The notes below the pieces were generated by a model. That model was not told where the DNA came from. It did no database searches and saw only the letters and a list, made by a program, of their open reading frames with translations. 64,000 nucleotides of DNA from an uncultured Prevotellaceae bacterium (GTDB lineage: Bacteria > Bacteroidota > Bacteroidia > Bacteroidales > Bacteroidaceae), in assembly GCA_946403615.1 (NCBI GenBank), contig CAMJAO010000001.1, positions 1 to 64,000 on the forward strand. The letters run 5' to 3'. Every line of letters starts with the position of its first letter. The first letter of the stretch is position 1. The position numbers and the translations under genes were made by a program. Below, one piece after another: positions 1 through 8,262 of the stretch.

Positions 1-8
1 GCGACTGG

Positions 9-1868
9 ATGGACCTGCGCCCCACGCGCGACGATTTCCGCGACCTGCTGCGCACGGCGCTGCCGGCCAAGTGGTGGACGACGACGGAGAACGAGAAGGG
101 CAAGCGCGACCTGCGCGTCGATACAGCGTGCCTCTTCCACTTCCTGAAGATGTACGGCTTCGGCGTGCTGAAGGACCAGGACTCGGGCGAGGTGACGTAT
201 GTGCGGCAGGCCGACTACCGTGTGGAGGAGGTGAAGCCGCGCGACATCAAGGAGTTTCTGAAGCGGTGGGTGACGGAGCGGCACGAGGAGCGCGCCGTGC
301 TCAACCTGGTGCTCAACACGCAGAGGCTGGCGTCGGCCAGCCTCGACGGTCTGGACTCGCTGGAGCTCGACTTCACCAACTACGACATGCGCCGGCAGGT
401 GTTCTTCTTCGAGAACTGCGCCATGGAGGTGACGGCCGCCGGACTGAATGAGTACAAGAACCGCGGCGGGGCGACGGGCTGCGTGGTGTGGGACCGCGAC
501 GTGATCGCCCACCGGGTGGACCGGCGCCGGGCGGCGGACGCCTTCCGCGCCACCCGCGGGGCCGACGGCTCGTACGACATCGAGGTGCTCTCGACGCGCA
601 GCCACTTCTTCGGCTACCTGATCAACACCAGCCGGCTGCACTGGCGCAAGGAGATGGAGACGCGGTTCGCCGACGACGCGCAGCGCAGGGCCTACCGCGC
701 GGCCAACCCCTTCCGCATCGACGGCGAGGGGCTCACGGCCACGGAGATAGCGGAGCAGAAGCAGTGCCTGCTCAACAAGATGTTCGTGGCGGGCTATCTG
801 CTGCACCGCTACAAGTCGCCCTCGAAGGCGTGGGCCGCGCTGGCCATGGACTACAAGATAGGCGAGGAGGGGCAGTGCAACGGCCGCAGCGGCAAATCGT
901 TCTTCTTCATGGCGCTGGGCAAGCTGCTGCAGGTGGTCAACCTGTCCGGGCGAAACCCGAAACTGATGGACAACAACTTCGCATTCGAGCAGGTGACGCG
1001 CTACACCGACCTGGTGATGGTGGATGACTGCGGGCCCTACATGTCGATAGAGCGCTTCTACGACACGATCACGGGCGACATGAACGTCAACGCGAAGCAC
1101 GTGAAGAGCTACACGCTGAAGTTCGCCGACTCGCCCAAGCTGGCTTTCTCGACGAACTATGTGCCTCAGAAGTTTGACGCGAGCGATGTGGGCCGGCTTT
1201 TGTACATGGTGTTTTCGGACTATTACCATGTGAAGGGTGAGGATGACGACTATCTGGAGACGCGCCAGATCTGCGACGACTTCGGCAAGGACCTCTACAT
1301 GCAGGACTACACGGCCGAGGAGTGGAACGAGGATCTGTGCTTCATGCTCGAGTGCTGCCGATTCTACCTGGAGGCGAGCGCGGCGGGCGTGAAGATACAG
1401 CCGCCCATGGCCAACATCATGACGAGGAAGCTGAAGGCCGACATGGGCGTGACGTTCGAGGAGTGGGCCACGGGCTACTTCTCCGAGGACTCGGGACGCC
1501 TGGACACGGAGCTGCCGAAGCTGCAGGTGATCGACGACCTGAAGCGCGAGTCGCCGAGCCTGCAGAAGATGACGAGCCAGAACTTCATGCGCAAGCTGCG
1601 CGCATTCTGCACCCTCTCGCCCTACATCGACTGCCTCAACCCGGAGGAGATGTGCAACTCGAGCGGCCGCATCCAGCGCTACCTGCCGGGCGACGCCCCC
1701 GGCGCCCCCGCCAAGACCGTCGATATCATCTACCTGCGCAGCAAGAAGGCAGCACCCGCCGCCCAGTCTGCCGCCCAGTCCTCTGGCCAGCCTGCCGCCC
1801 AGATGCCGCCCCTGGGGCATGTGCCGCCCGGCGAGACCGACGCGGCCAAGGGCGACGAGCCGTTTTGA
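9..1868 (+). CDS. Phage replicative helicase (SF3/D5-like ATPase, primase-helicase type)
   Basis: Probable phage DNA-replication ATPase. The P-loop is GQCNGRSGKS at residues 288-297, and a Walker B-like stretch LVMVDDCG covers residues 335-342, followed by a sensor-like segment ending FSTNY. This arrangement fits superfamily-3 / D5-type helicases that sit at the C-terminus of phage primase-helicases. The last 50 or so residues are Ala/Pro/Gln-rich low complexity. The reading frame stays open through the first base of the window, so the first ATG may be internal and a primase or VirE-like N-terminus may be missing. It lies upstream of an iteron-rich candidate origin, consistent with a replication role. 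The ATPase assignment is firm; the exact family is inferred. Confidence 0.75.
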   Translation: MDLRPTRDDFRDLLRTALPAKWWTTTENEKGKRDLRVDTACLFHFLKMYGFGVLKDQDSGEVTYVRQADYRVEEVKPRDIKEFLKRWVTERHEERAVLNLVLNTQRLASASLDGLDSLELDFTNYDMRRQVFFFENCAMEVTAAGLNEYKNRGGATGCVVWDRDVIAHRVDRRRAADAFRATRGADGSYDIEVLSTRSHFFGYLINTSRLHWRKEMETRFADDAQRRAYRAANPFRIDGEGLTATEIAEQKQCLLNKMFVAGYLLHRYKSPSKAWAALAMDYKIGEEGQCNGRSGKSFFFMALGKLLQVVNLSGRNPKLMDNNFAFEQVTRYTDLVMVDDCGPYMSIERFYDTITGDMNVNAKHVKSYTLKFADSPKLAFSTNYVPQKFDASDVGRLLYMVFSDYYHVKGEDDDYLETRQICDDFGKDLYMQDYTAEEWNEDLCFMLECCRFYLEASAAGVKIQPPMANIMTRKLKADMGVTFEEWATGYFSEDSGRLDTELPKLQVIDDLKRESPSLQKMTSQNFMRKLRAFCTLSPYIDCLNPEEMCNSSGRIQRYLPGDAPGAPAKTVDIIYLRSKKAAPAAQSAAQSSGQPAAQMPPLGHVPPGETDAAKGDEPF

Positions 1869-1910
1869 GGAGTATCTCAATTGACCAAACGAACATTTTT
1901 TTGCGGAATA

Positions 1911-1942
1911 TTTGGCGGTTAGTAGAAATATTGCTATCTTTG
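1911..1942 (+). promoter_or_regulatory. Bacteroidetes-type promoter of hicAB
   Basis: TTTG at 1911-1914 and TATCTTTG at 1935-1942 are separated by 20 nt, matching the Bacteroidetes -33/-7 consensus. The predicted start lies about 25 nt before the hicA ATG. This gives the toxin-antitoxin pair its own promoter. Confidence 0.75.
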
Positions 1943-1972
1943 CAGGGCCAAACAACAGGAATGGTGTAAATA

Positions 1973-2152
1973 ATGAAATTCTCAGAGATTCACAACAGGT
2001 TCAAGAAAGCCGGATGGAAATTCGACCATGCTGAGGGTAGTCATTACTATTATGTGAAGGATGGCGAGATGACGGAGCCAATACCCTATCACGGGGCCCA
2101 CGAGATGCCCAAGTTCTTGTCGAGTAAGTTAATTAAAAAATACGGGATTTAA
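1973..2152 (+). CDS. hicA: HicA-type mRNA interferase toxin
   Basis: A 59-residue protein (starts MKFSEIHNRF, ends LIKKYGI) with the HicA/YcfA double-stranded-RNA-binding fold pattern: an N-terminal helix, then GWKFDHAEGSHYYY containing the conserved GSH histidine (His24), then a short beta hairpin. HicA toxins cleave mRNA to stop translation and are neutralised by HicB. The length is typical of the family (about 60 aa). It is followed after 29 nt by a HicB-like gene, and a good promoter lies upstream. In this prophage it may act in maintenance or in defence against other phages. That role is inferred; the family call rests on the motif, the size and the partner. Confidence 0.85.
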   Translation: MKFSEIHNRFKKAGWKFDHAEGSHYYYVKDGEMTEPIPYHGAHEMPKFLSSKLIKKYGI

Positions 2153-2181
2153 TCTCCCGTGCTTCATAAAAACAGGAAAAT

Positions 2182-2580
2182 ATGGAAAAGATCATCATGT
2201 TAATCGGTAAGTCAAAAGACTACTACGGTGCCATGTCTGAGAACTGCGACGGCATATATGCAGCCGGCCCCGATATTGAATCGGTGAAGGCAGACACGTA
2301 CAAGGCCATTGAGGGTATCAAGCGCAATTTGCCTGTGGACAGATGGCCGGAGCAGATAAAGGGTGATTATGAGTTGGAATGGAAATTCGACGTGCCGAGT
2401 TTCCTGGAGTATTACTCGGGCTTTATGTCGCTGGCCGGCATGGAGAAGATGACGGGAATCAACCAGAAGCAGCTGTCAAACTATCTGAACCACCGTTCGG
2501 TGCCGCGAAAGAAGCAGACGGACCGCATCATCGCTGGCATTCATCAATTCGCGCATGAATTATTGAGTATCACATTCTGA
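2182..2580 (+). CDS. hicB: HicB-type antitoxin with C-terminal HTH
   Basis: A 132-aa partner of the HicA toxin. The N-terminus (about residues 5-70) has the HicB partial RNase H-like pattern, with KDYYGAMSENCDGIYAAGPD followed by a helix. The C-terminus (about residues 90-130) carries a helix-turn-helix of Xre type (MTGINQKQLSNYLNHRS), used by such antitoxins to bind their own promoter. The protein should bind and inhibit HicA and repress the operon. The toxin-first order is usual for hicAB. A strong intrinsic terminator follows 38 nt after the stop, so the pair forms a self-contained transcription unit inside the prophage. Confidence 0.85.
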   Translation: MEKIIMLIGKSKDYYGAMSENCDGIYAAGPDIESVKADTYKAIEGIKRNLPVDRWPEQIKGDYELEWKFDVPSFLEYYSGFMSLAGMEKMTGINQKQLSNYLNHRSVPRKKQTDRIIAGIHQFAHELLSITF

Positions 2581-2618
2581 TTTCAGGTTGGCTCTAAAAA
2601 ACAACACTTAGGAAATCT

Positions 2619-2654
2619 GCCCCCTGGCGCTACGATGCGCCGGGGGCTTTTTTT
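2619..2654 (+). terminator. Intrinsic terminator after hicAB
   Basis: The stem GCCCCCTGGCGC (2619-2630) pairs with GCGCCGGGGGC (2637-2647) around a 6-nt loop and is followed by seven T. It closes the hicAB transcript. Confidence 0.9.
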
Positions 2655-2739
2655 ATGGCAACCACCGATAAAGAATCTTTACACCCCCGGTATTTCCCCC
2701 GGCCACGGCGGCGTCTTTCCCCCTCCACCCCCTAATTAT

Positions 2740-3060
2740 TTAGAAATTTTTTGTGATTTTGTGATAAGCAAATAGTCAAGCCCAAAAACTCATTGAAAAA
2801 GAGAGGGTTAGGCCGCTCACAAAATTCTCACAAAATCATCACAAAATCCTCACAAAAAATTCAGTTTGTGAGATTGTGAGGCCTCGCGCCGCCCTGCGCC
2901 GCCACCCATGTAGCCAATGGATGGCTCAAAAGCCCTCCTCACAAATCTGTGATGAGCCCGAAGCGGTTTTGTGAGCGGTTTTGTGATAACACAAAATCAC
3001 TGAATCACAGACGGTTAAGGGCTCTCACACACTTTCTCACAAAATCACAGCCGTTTTCTC
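2740..3060. repeat. Iteron cluster, candidate phage replication origin or operator
   Basis: This gene-free block has many copies of TCACAAAAT. Four direct copies lie at 2817, 2828, 2839 and 2850, exactly 11 bp apart. Reverse-oriented copies lie at 2865-2880 and 2964-2974. A perfect palindrome TTTTGTG-ATAA-CACAAAA covers 2979-2996, and a further copy lies near 3036-3050. Helical phasing and mixed orientations are typical of initiator-binding iterons or of a cooperative repressor operator. The helicase gene just upstream favours an origin. No reading frame of note is present on either strand. Confidence 0.6.
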
Positions 3061-3135
3061 ACTTCATTTATTTCTTTCTCGCAAAATATCGCGCCATCTG
3101 GCGGTGACGGTTTTTGAAAAAGTTTGACATAATAA

Positions 3136-3188
3136 GAGGTGAGAGGTAAGAGGTAAGAGGTGAGAAGTAAGAGGTGAGAGGTAAGAGA
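3136..3188 (+). repeat. Heptamer tandem repeat GAGGTRA (seven units)
   Basis: Seven consecutive 7-bp units (GAGGTGA/GAGGTAA, one GAAGTAA) run from 3136 to 3184. A shorter array of the same unit lies at 8263-8294. Both sit in leaders of phage genes. The function is unknown. The unit length is not a multiple of three and the array is non-coding. Confidence 0.85.
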
Positions 3189-3257
3189 TATGTCACGGAC
3201 ACTAAGCCCAACTGTTAATATTTGGCGGTGGTGGGCAGCGGTGGGCTGTGAAAGTTG

Positions 3258-3265
3258 TAACTTTG
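3258..3265 (+). promoter_or_regulatory. -7 box TAACTTTG just before a start codon
   Basis: TAACTTTG ends 5 nt before the ATG at 3271. No TTTG lies at the usual 19-21 nt upstream; the nearest TTTG is 33 nt away. The promoter may therefore be weak or activator-dependent and the message may have no leader. Confidence 0.45.
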
Positions 3266-3270
3266 TAGTC

Positions 3271-3744
3271 ATGGTGACAACAAGAGTGCAACTGACGGCC
3301 TATGTGGCGGAATGGGTGAACAGAAGATACGGCGACGCATGGGGACTGGTACGTTTCCCACGCTCCAGCGACCTCTACCTGCTGCTCTACGAACTCATGA
3401 GCAAACGCCCCTACAACAGCCCCGTTGACAGGGGCAATGTCAAAATAGCACTGCCAGACCGCAGAGAGGCGAACCGGAGCGGGGGGAAGTCGCCCGAACA
3501 GTTCAACTATATCACCCAAGAAGCCACCAAGACGCTCGACCGGCGGCTCACGATGATGTTCTGGGCAGAAGTGCATGACAATCTCGCCGAAGCCCGTCAC
3601 CGCCACGGACTGCAATACAAAGAGGCGGCGCGTCTCTTCATCCGTCGTTACCGCATCACCGGGATCAGCGAGGAGGGCATCTTAAAGAATTACCAGCGAT
3701 GGCGCAAAAAAGTGCGCCAACACCGCCATACGAGCGTCATTTAG
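3271..3744 (+). CDS. Small basic phage protein, possible regulator
   Basis: A 157-aa basic protein of unknown function (MVTTRVQLTAYVAEW...). The N-terminal half resembles a short helical domain, and the C-terminal half has a helix-rich stretch (YKEAARLFIRRYRITGISEEGILKNY) that could be a DNA-binding helix-turn-helix. The reading frame extends upstream to 3190, but the ATG at 3271 is preferred because a -7 box lies just before it and the upstream part overlaps repeats. It stands alone between the candidate origin and the head genes, a common place for a late-gene activator or an early regulator. That role is inferred from position and charge only. Confidence 0.6.
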   Translation: MVTTRVQLTAYVAEWVNRRYGDAWGLVRFPRSSDLYLLLYELMSKRPYNSPVDRGNVKIALPDRREANRSGGKSPEQFNYITQEATKTLDRRLTMMFWAEVHDNLAEARHRHGLQYKEAARLFIRRYRITGISEEGILKNYQRWRKKVRQHRHTSVI

Positions 3745-3822
3745 TTAAATTATCAAAAATTCCTATATAGAAAATAACCTACCAGACGGGCGTTTTTGTC
3801 CGTCACATTTTAACAAACGCAC

Positions 3823-4227
3823 ATGATACAGCCAATATGTCATCTCTGCATCTGGGATGTCAACCAAGTGAAAGGGTATATCGAACATGAGGGGCATGCC
3901 CGCATCGCCACCATCGGCACCCCACTCATCGATGCGATGGAGGTGGTGCCAGGCACGGTGAGCGTCATCGACCAACCGGGCGAGGAGGTAGCCTATACCA
4001 AGCAGATAGACGCCTTCCTTCGCCAGAGTGCCGACGACATGGATGCCCGTGTCGAGATACTCCGTCATCAGTGGGTCGTGGCCACCTATACAGACGAGCG
4101 CGGACAGCGGCGCGTGTGTGGGAGCATCTCCATGCCCCTCAGCGTCAGTGCCGCCTTTCGTTCCGGATCATGGCAGCTCACCCTGCAAGGTGCAGCCGAG
4201 GGGCCGAACGCTTGCTTGGACGTGTAG
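3823..4227 (+). CDS. Phage protein of unknown function
   Basis: A 134-aa protein (MIQPICHLCIWDVNQVKGYIEHEGHARIA...) not recognised. It is compact and mixed alpha/beta, with a CxxC near the N-terminus (Cys6, Cys9), and has no signal peptide or membrane segment. It lies directly before the prohead protease and may belong to the head module or be an accessory. The 78-nt gap before it contains a short inverted repeat GACGG...CCGTC around 3784-3803 that could be a weak terminator for the preceding gene. Confidence 0.55.
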   Translation: MIQPICHLCIWDVNQVKGYIEHEGHARIATIGTPLIDAMEVVPGTVSVIDQPGEEVAYTKQIDAFLRQSADDMDARVEILRHQWVVATYTDERGQRRVCGSISMPLSVSAAFRSGSWQLTLQGAAEGPNACLDV

Positions 4228-4244
4228 GCGTTTGGACGCGTATT

Positions 4245-4274
4245 TTTGACAATGCCTCTATTTTATTTACTTTG
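4245..4274 (+). promoter_or_regulatory. Candidate promoter of the head operon
   Basis: TTTG at 4245-4248 and TTACTTTG at 4267-4274 lie 18 nt apart, about 10 nt before the protease start. The second box deviates from TAnnTTTG at one key base, so this is only a partial match. Confidence 0.4.
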
Positions 4275-4284
4275 CAGATAAAAA

Positions 4285-5154
4285 TTGAGCAAAGTGAATA
4301 AGATATACCAATTTTTCAATGAGAGATGGGCCATCGGCACCGACGAATACCGTCGGATGGCCGTCGTGCTGCTGCAAGCCATCAAGAGCGGGCAGATAGA
4401 GGCGGCATCCCGGCTGCTCAGCTCCAATCCCGTGAGAGCATACGCAGCCGACCCCTATCTGGCAGCCAGGTATGAGCTCTCAGACACCGATATCCCCTCC
4501 GGCAGCGTCGGAGTGATTACTCTTGATGGACCTCTCTACAGCTGGGAGACACTCCGGCTGGAGCAATACATCGATGCAGCCATGCGCAACGACCGCATCG
4601 CGGGCGTCGTCTTATGGATCAACGGCCCCGGCGGCATGATCAGCCGCGTAGATATCGTGGCAGAGAAAATAGCCAATGCCCCCAAACCCGTGGCTGCATA
4701 CGTGGCAGGGGTCATGGCCTCCGCTCATTTCTGGATCGGCAGCGCTGCCGGGCGCACCTTCGTCGCATCGCCCATGGGCGAGGTCGGAAGCGTCGGTGTC
4801 ATGGTCACATACCAGAGTCTCAAAGGCTTTTACCAGCAAAACGGCATCGACTACCGTGAGATATACCCCGACGCCGCCGACCTGAAAAACAAATGGTTTC
4901 GCGACATCGAGGAGCAGGGCGACGAGACGATCATCAAACAGCGTCTCGCCGACGACCATCTGTTTATGAGTCAGGCGGTGGCACGATACCTGAATGTCAA
5001 ATACGACCCGCAACAGCCGCTCTTCCGTGGAGCCACCTTCACCGGCGAAGAAGCCGTGGCCGCCGGCTACATCGACCAGATAGGGACGCTCGAAGATGCC
5101 GCACGGTGGGTGCTGGCCCAAGACACCGTGAAAAAAATTAGCACGCAACACTAA
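4285..5154 (+). CDS. Prohead maturation protease, peptidase S49 (SppA/ClpP fold)
   Basis: An S49-family serine protease of 289 aa. The core runs from GVITLDGPLYSWETL (about residue 76) through VVLWINGPGGMIS (oxyanion-loop region) to VMASAHFWIGSAA, where Ser146 is the likely nucleophile. EVGSVGVMV, typical of SppA-like proteases, follows. In phages this family (lambda C type) cleaves the scaffold and capsid during head maturation, and the next gene encodes a scaffold-plus-capsid protein, which supports that role. The listed start is a TTG; a GTG at 4294 is an alternative and no ATG is available. It lacks a signal peptide, arguing against a host SppA. Confidence 0.85.
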   Translation: MSKVNKIYQFFNERWAIGTDEYRRMAVVLLQAIKSGQIEAASRLLSSNPVRAYAADPYLAARYELSDTDIPSGSVGVITLDGPLYSWETLRLEQYIDAAMRNDRIAGVVLWINGPGGMISRVDIVAEKIANAPKPVAAYVAGVMASAHFWIGSAAGRTFVASPMGEVGSVGVMVTYQSLKGFYQQNGIDYREIYPDAADLKNKWFRDIEEQGDETIIKQRLADDHLFMSQAVARYLNVKYDPQQPLFRGATFTGEEAVAAGYIDQIGTLEDAARWVLAQDTVKKISTQH

Positions 5155-5180
5155 AAAATAAACACCAACTTTGTTTTTAT

Positions 5181-7346
5181 ATGAAATTCAAGACATTCGC
5201 AGCAAGCATCCTTGCCATCCTCGGACTGAAGGAATGGCAGAAGGAAGACGGTAAGGACACCCTTACCGATGAGCAGACCGCCGCACTGAAGAACTACGGG
5301 TTCTCGGACTCGTTCCTCGGTGCCTTCAAGGAATCACTGGCCAACGGATTCGCCGGAGAGGAGGAACCCGCCGACGCTCAGGGCAACACCCGTCAGGCCG
5401 TCTTACAAGGACTTCTCAGCGACACCACCGCCCGCCTCAGTGCAGCGCAAGAGTTGATCGGTCAGCTCAACCAGACGCATGAGGCCGACACCGCCGCGAT
5501 AGAGAAGAAGAACCAGGAGATAGCCAGTCTGAAGCAGCGTGTGCAGATCCTCACCGCCGCCGCTGAGGAAGATCCCGGACGGGGGGCGCAGCACCAGGCT
5601 GGCGGCGTGGGCTTCAATCTGAGCGACGAGCAGCAGCTGGGCGGTCTCGCCGGCGACATGTTCGCACTCGACCGTGCATACAACCAGCGCGCCAAGGCTG
5701 CGCTGCTCGCACGCCAGGGCATCATGGTGGCGCAGCCGGTGGCCAGCAGCATCGACTACACGCGCCTGAAGGACGACCTCGGCGCTTTCTACCGCGTGCC
5801 TTGGCAAGACCGCCTGCAGTCGTTCCTGCGTGAACTGCCCTCTCTGGAGAGCGTGTTCCCGCTGGAGAGCGGATACCAGGACCTCGCCACGCTGGCCAAC
5901 ATCTGGCTGGGTGAGTTCTCGCAGGCTGATAACACATCGAGCGACTTCGACGATGTGGTCAAGGGCGGATACACCTTCGACGATGAGACGCTCCGTATGT
6001 TTGACGTGATGTTCGCCCACAAGTTCAAGAATCTGAAAGAACTGGAGAAGACCTGGATTGGCTCGCTCAACCGTGAAGGCTCGCAGGTCATCAAGTGGTC
6101 GTTCATCGAGTTCATCCTGGCCGAGACCGCCAAGAAACTGCACAACGAACGTGAGCTGCGCCGTATCAACGGTGTGCGCAAGAACCCCGTCGTTGGCGAG
6201 CCGGGCAGTGCCATGGGAGCCGCCGACGGACTCTATGAGTTCATCCGCAAAAAGGTGGATGGCCACACCGACATCAACAGTGCGCAGACGGTGTATCAAA
6301 TCAAGCCCTTCGTGCTGGGCGATATCACCCCCGCCAACATTGGCGAGAAGATTTACCAGGGCACGGGCATGATTCCCGCCGTGCTGCGCGACAGCGGTCA
6401 ACTGGTGCTCTACATGCCGTCGAAGATGGTGGTGTGGTACCATAAGTACAACGAGACGGTCTATGGCCAGAACATGGACTACAAGGCCGATATCATGTAC
6501 GTGAAGGAGTACCCGTCGGTGCGTATCGTCAGCATCCCCAATGCCGATGAGCATGAGCGGCTCATCTGGACGCTCGACGGCAACATCCGTCTCTATGAGC
6601 ATGTGCCTGGCGAGATGGTGCGATTCAATATCGAGCAGCAAGACTGGACGCTCAAGGTGTGGGCCAACTGGAAAGAGTCGGTGTGGGCTGTGGCCGTGGG
6701 CTACAAATACACCGACCGCGCCGAGATGGGCTACGACCGCCAGCTCATCTTCTGCAACGAGAACGACCGTCCGGCCACCCTCTTCATCGAGGGCGAGAAG
6801 GACAAGAACCCCGATGTGAGCACCCACCAGTCGGTGAAGACCGTGGCCAACACATCGCTGCTGACCATCACCGATGTCACAGGCGCAATCGTTGGCGTGC
6901 CCTTCACCATCCAGTGCGGCAGCACCGCCTATGGCGTGCAGATCGTGAAAGAGGAGAAGTTCAGTCTGATCAGTGCCGACTGGGAGCCGTCAGTGGGCGA
7001 CACCATCACCATGATGAAACGCGCCGACGGCAAGTTCATCGAACTGGAGCGCTCCACCGCAGCTGCCAATGTCATCGCCTTCGCAGCCGACGACACCACG
7101 CCCAGCGTGCAGGGCGGCACCGAGTTCGTCACCGGTACCAACACCAAGGCTACCGCCATCACCAGTCTGGATGACGCAGAAGCCGGTGTGGTCTATACCA
7201 TCTACGGCAGCGGCAGTACCTATGCCAGCACCATCGCCAACAGCGGCAACTTCGTGCTCACCGCAGCCATGACACTCAGCGAGGGACACTCCATCCAACT
7301 GGTGAAAGGCGCCGGCAACAAGTTCTTCGAGGTAAGCCGTGCATAA
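5181..7346 (+). CDS. Major capsid protein with N-terminal scaffold region and C-terminal domain repeat
   Basis: A 721-aa structural protein. Residues 1-135 are acidic and helical with a coiled-coil-like stretch (about 85-125), as expected for a built-in scaffold that the S49 protease upstream would remove. Residues about 150-545 form a globular shell-protein-like part (DYTRLKDDLGAFYRVPWQ..., IPNADEHERLIWTLDGNIRLYEH). Residues about 555-721 hold two tandem beta-rich domains of about 75 aa, each ending in the pattern G.KF.E..R, likely surface decoration. The capsid role is inferred from size, position after the protease, and the scaffold-like N-terminus. No fold search could be run. Confidence 0.65.
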   Translation: MKFKTFAASILAILGLKEWQKEDGKDTLTDEQTAALKNYGFSDSFLGAFKESLANGFAGEEEPADAQGNTRQAVLQGLLSDTTARLSAAQELIGQLNQTHEADTAAIEKKNQEIASLKQRVQILTAAAEEDPGRGAQHQAGGVGFNLSDEQQLGGLAGDMFALDRAYNQRAKAALLARQGIMVAQPVASSIDYTRLKDDLGAFYRVPWQDRLQSFLRELPSLESVFPLESGYQDLATLANIWLGEFSQADNTSSDFDDVVKGGYTFDDETLRMFDVMFAHKFKNLKELEKTWIGSLNREGSQVIKWSFIEFILAETAKKLHNERELRRINGVRKNPVVGEPGSAMGAADGLYEFIRKKVDGHTDINSAQTVYQIKPFVLGDITPANIGEKIYQGTGMIPAVLRDSGQLVLYMPSKMVVWYHKYNETVYGQNMDYKADIMYVKEYPSVRIVSIPNADEHERLIWTLDGNIRLYEHVPGEMVRFNIEQQDWTLKVWANWKESVWAVAVGYKYTDRAEMGYDRQLIFCNENDRPATLFIEGEKDKNPDVSTHQSVKTVANTSLLTITDVTGAIVGVPFTIQCGSTAYGVQIVKEEKFSLISADWEPSVGDTITMMKRADGKFIELERSTAAANVIAFAADDTTPSVQGGTEFVTGTNTKATAITSLDDAEAGVVYTIYGSGSTYASTIANSGNFVLTAAMTLSEGHSIQLVKGAGNKFFEVSRA

Positions 7347-7380
7347 CACCTAAGTTATTATACTCTAAAACCATAAAGCC

Positions 7381-8196
7381 ATGACTTATGTTAAAGCGAA
7401 CATCAGAAAACCGTCCGGCATGCCCGGCAAGGGAATCAATCCTAAAGACGCCATCGTCATCTACGATGTCGATGACATCGCTTCGTTCCCTCAGCGCAAC
7501 GCCGCGGGTGTCGTCATAGAAGATGACATTGTGATGAAAGCCGGCAAGTATGCCGTGCAAGTGTATCTGACACCGGGTACGGCGCAGATACAGTCTAACA
7601 GCGAGGGCGACGCCGACGCACAAGGCTACCGCCCGCAGGTGCTCTTCTCTCACCCAGGCAACAGCCAGGAGATACGCGAGTTCAAGCAGAACTGGCTCGG
7701 CAAGAATGTCATCGTCGTGGTGCGCTACTGCAACGGCGAACCAGCCGACCTCATCGGCAGCCCCTGCAACCCCTGCCAGTTGGCAGTGGAATACACCGGC
7801 AGCAACGAGGCCAACGCATCGCAGATGACTTTCGCACAGGTGTCTAAGGGCGACGATATCGCCATCTACCGTGGTACCGACACGCTGGAGGTGCCTGTGT
7901 CGGTGGTAGCAGCTGCATCCACCTCGGTCACCTTTGCCGGCGAAGGCCAGTACCAGCTGACCGGCGGCGACGCGGCGGCAGCCGTCAACGCCATCGAGGG
8001 CGGCAGCCACGGCAAGGTCATCACCCTGATGGGTGTGACATCGGGCACCGCGCCCACTGTGGCCTCCGGCTCTCAGATCCTGCTGAAGGGCGGTGTGGCA
8101 TGGAGCGCGCAACCCGGAGCGCAGCTCACCCTCCGCGCATACGACGCCGGCGGCGACGCGCTCAAATGGATCGAGCAGAGCCGATGGCCCGCATAA
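7381..8196 (+). CDS. Phage structural protein sharing the capsid C-terminal domain
   Basis: A 271-aa protein. The N-terminal part (residues 1-140; IYDVDDIASFPQ, then PGNSQEIREFKQNWLGKNV) is unique. It could be a head decoration or tail-tube-like domain. The C-terminal 110 residues resemble the beta-rich repeat at the end of the preceding capsid gene (HGKVITLMGVTSG...LTLRAYDAGGDALKWIEQSR). It follows the capsid gene by 34 nt and is closed by a terminator, so it is probably made in high amount with the capsid. A virion structural role is well supported by context; head versus tail cannot be decided. Confidence 0.6.
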   Translation: MTYVKANIRKPSGMPGKGINPKDAIVIYDVDDIASFPQRNAAGVVIEDDIVMKAGKYAVQVYLTPGTAQIQSNSEGDADAQGYRPQVLFSHPGNSQEIREFKQNWLGKNVIVVVRYCNGEPADLIGSPCNPCQLAVEYTGSNEANASQMTFAQVSKGDDIAIYRGTDTLEVPVSVVAAASTSVTFAGEGQYQLTGGDAAAAVNAIEGGSHGKVITLMGVTSGTAPTVASGSQILLKGGVAWSAQPGAQLTLRAYDAGGDALKWIEQSRWPA

Positions 8197-8219
8197 ACGA
8201 ACAACCTCCTCCGACCCGC

Positions 8220-8258
8220 GAACCCCCGCACCGACCCTGACAGACGTGACGGGGGTTC
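8220..8258 (+). terminator. Intrinsic terminator after the capsid unit
   Basis: The arms GAACCCCCG (8220-8228) and CGGGGGTTC (8250-8258) pair around a 21-nt loop and are followed by TTT. It separates the capsid transcript from the packaging genes. Confidence 0.7.
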
Positions 8259-8262
8259 TTTA

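Noticed and set aside
2817..3050. CRISPR array
   Set aside because: The repeat is about 9 bp, without spacers of 25-40 bp, and no cas genes are near.
3045..3615. Minus-strand frames (75 and 137 codons) opposite the regulator-like gene
   Set aside because: They overlap the repeat and the supported plus-strand gene, with no promoter and an unlikely composition.
5403..6827. 474-codon minus-strand frame opposite the capsid gene
   Set aside because: It is a shadow of a GC-rich coding strand, with no promoter and His/Val/Leu-rich low-complexity content.
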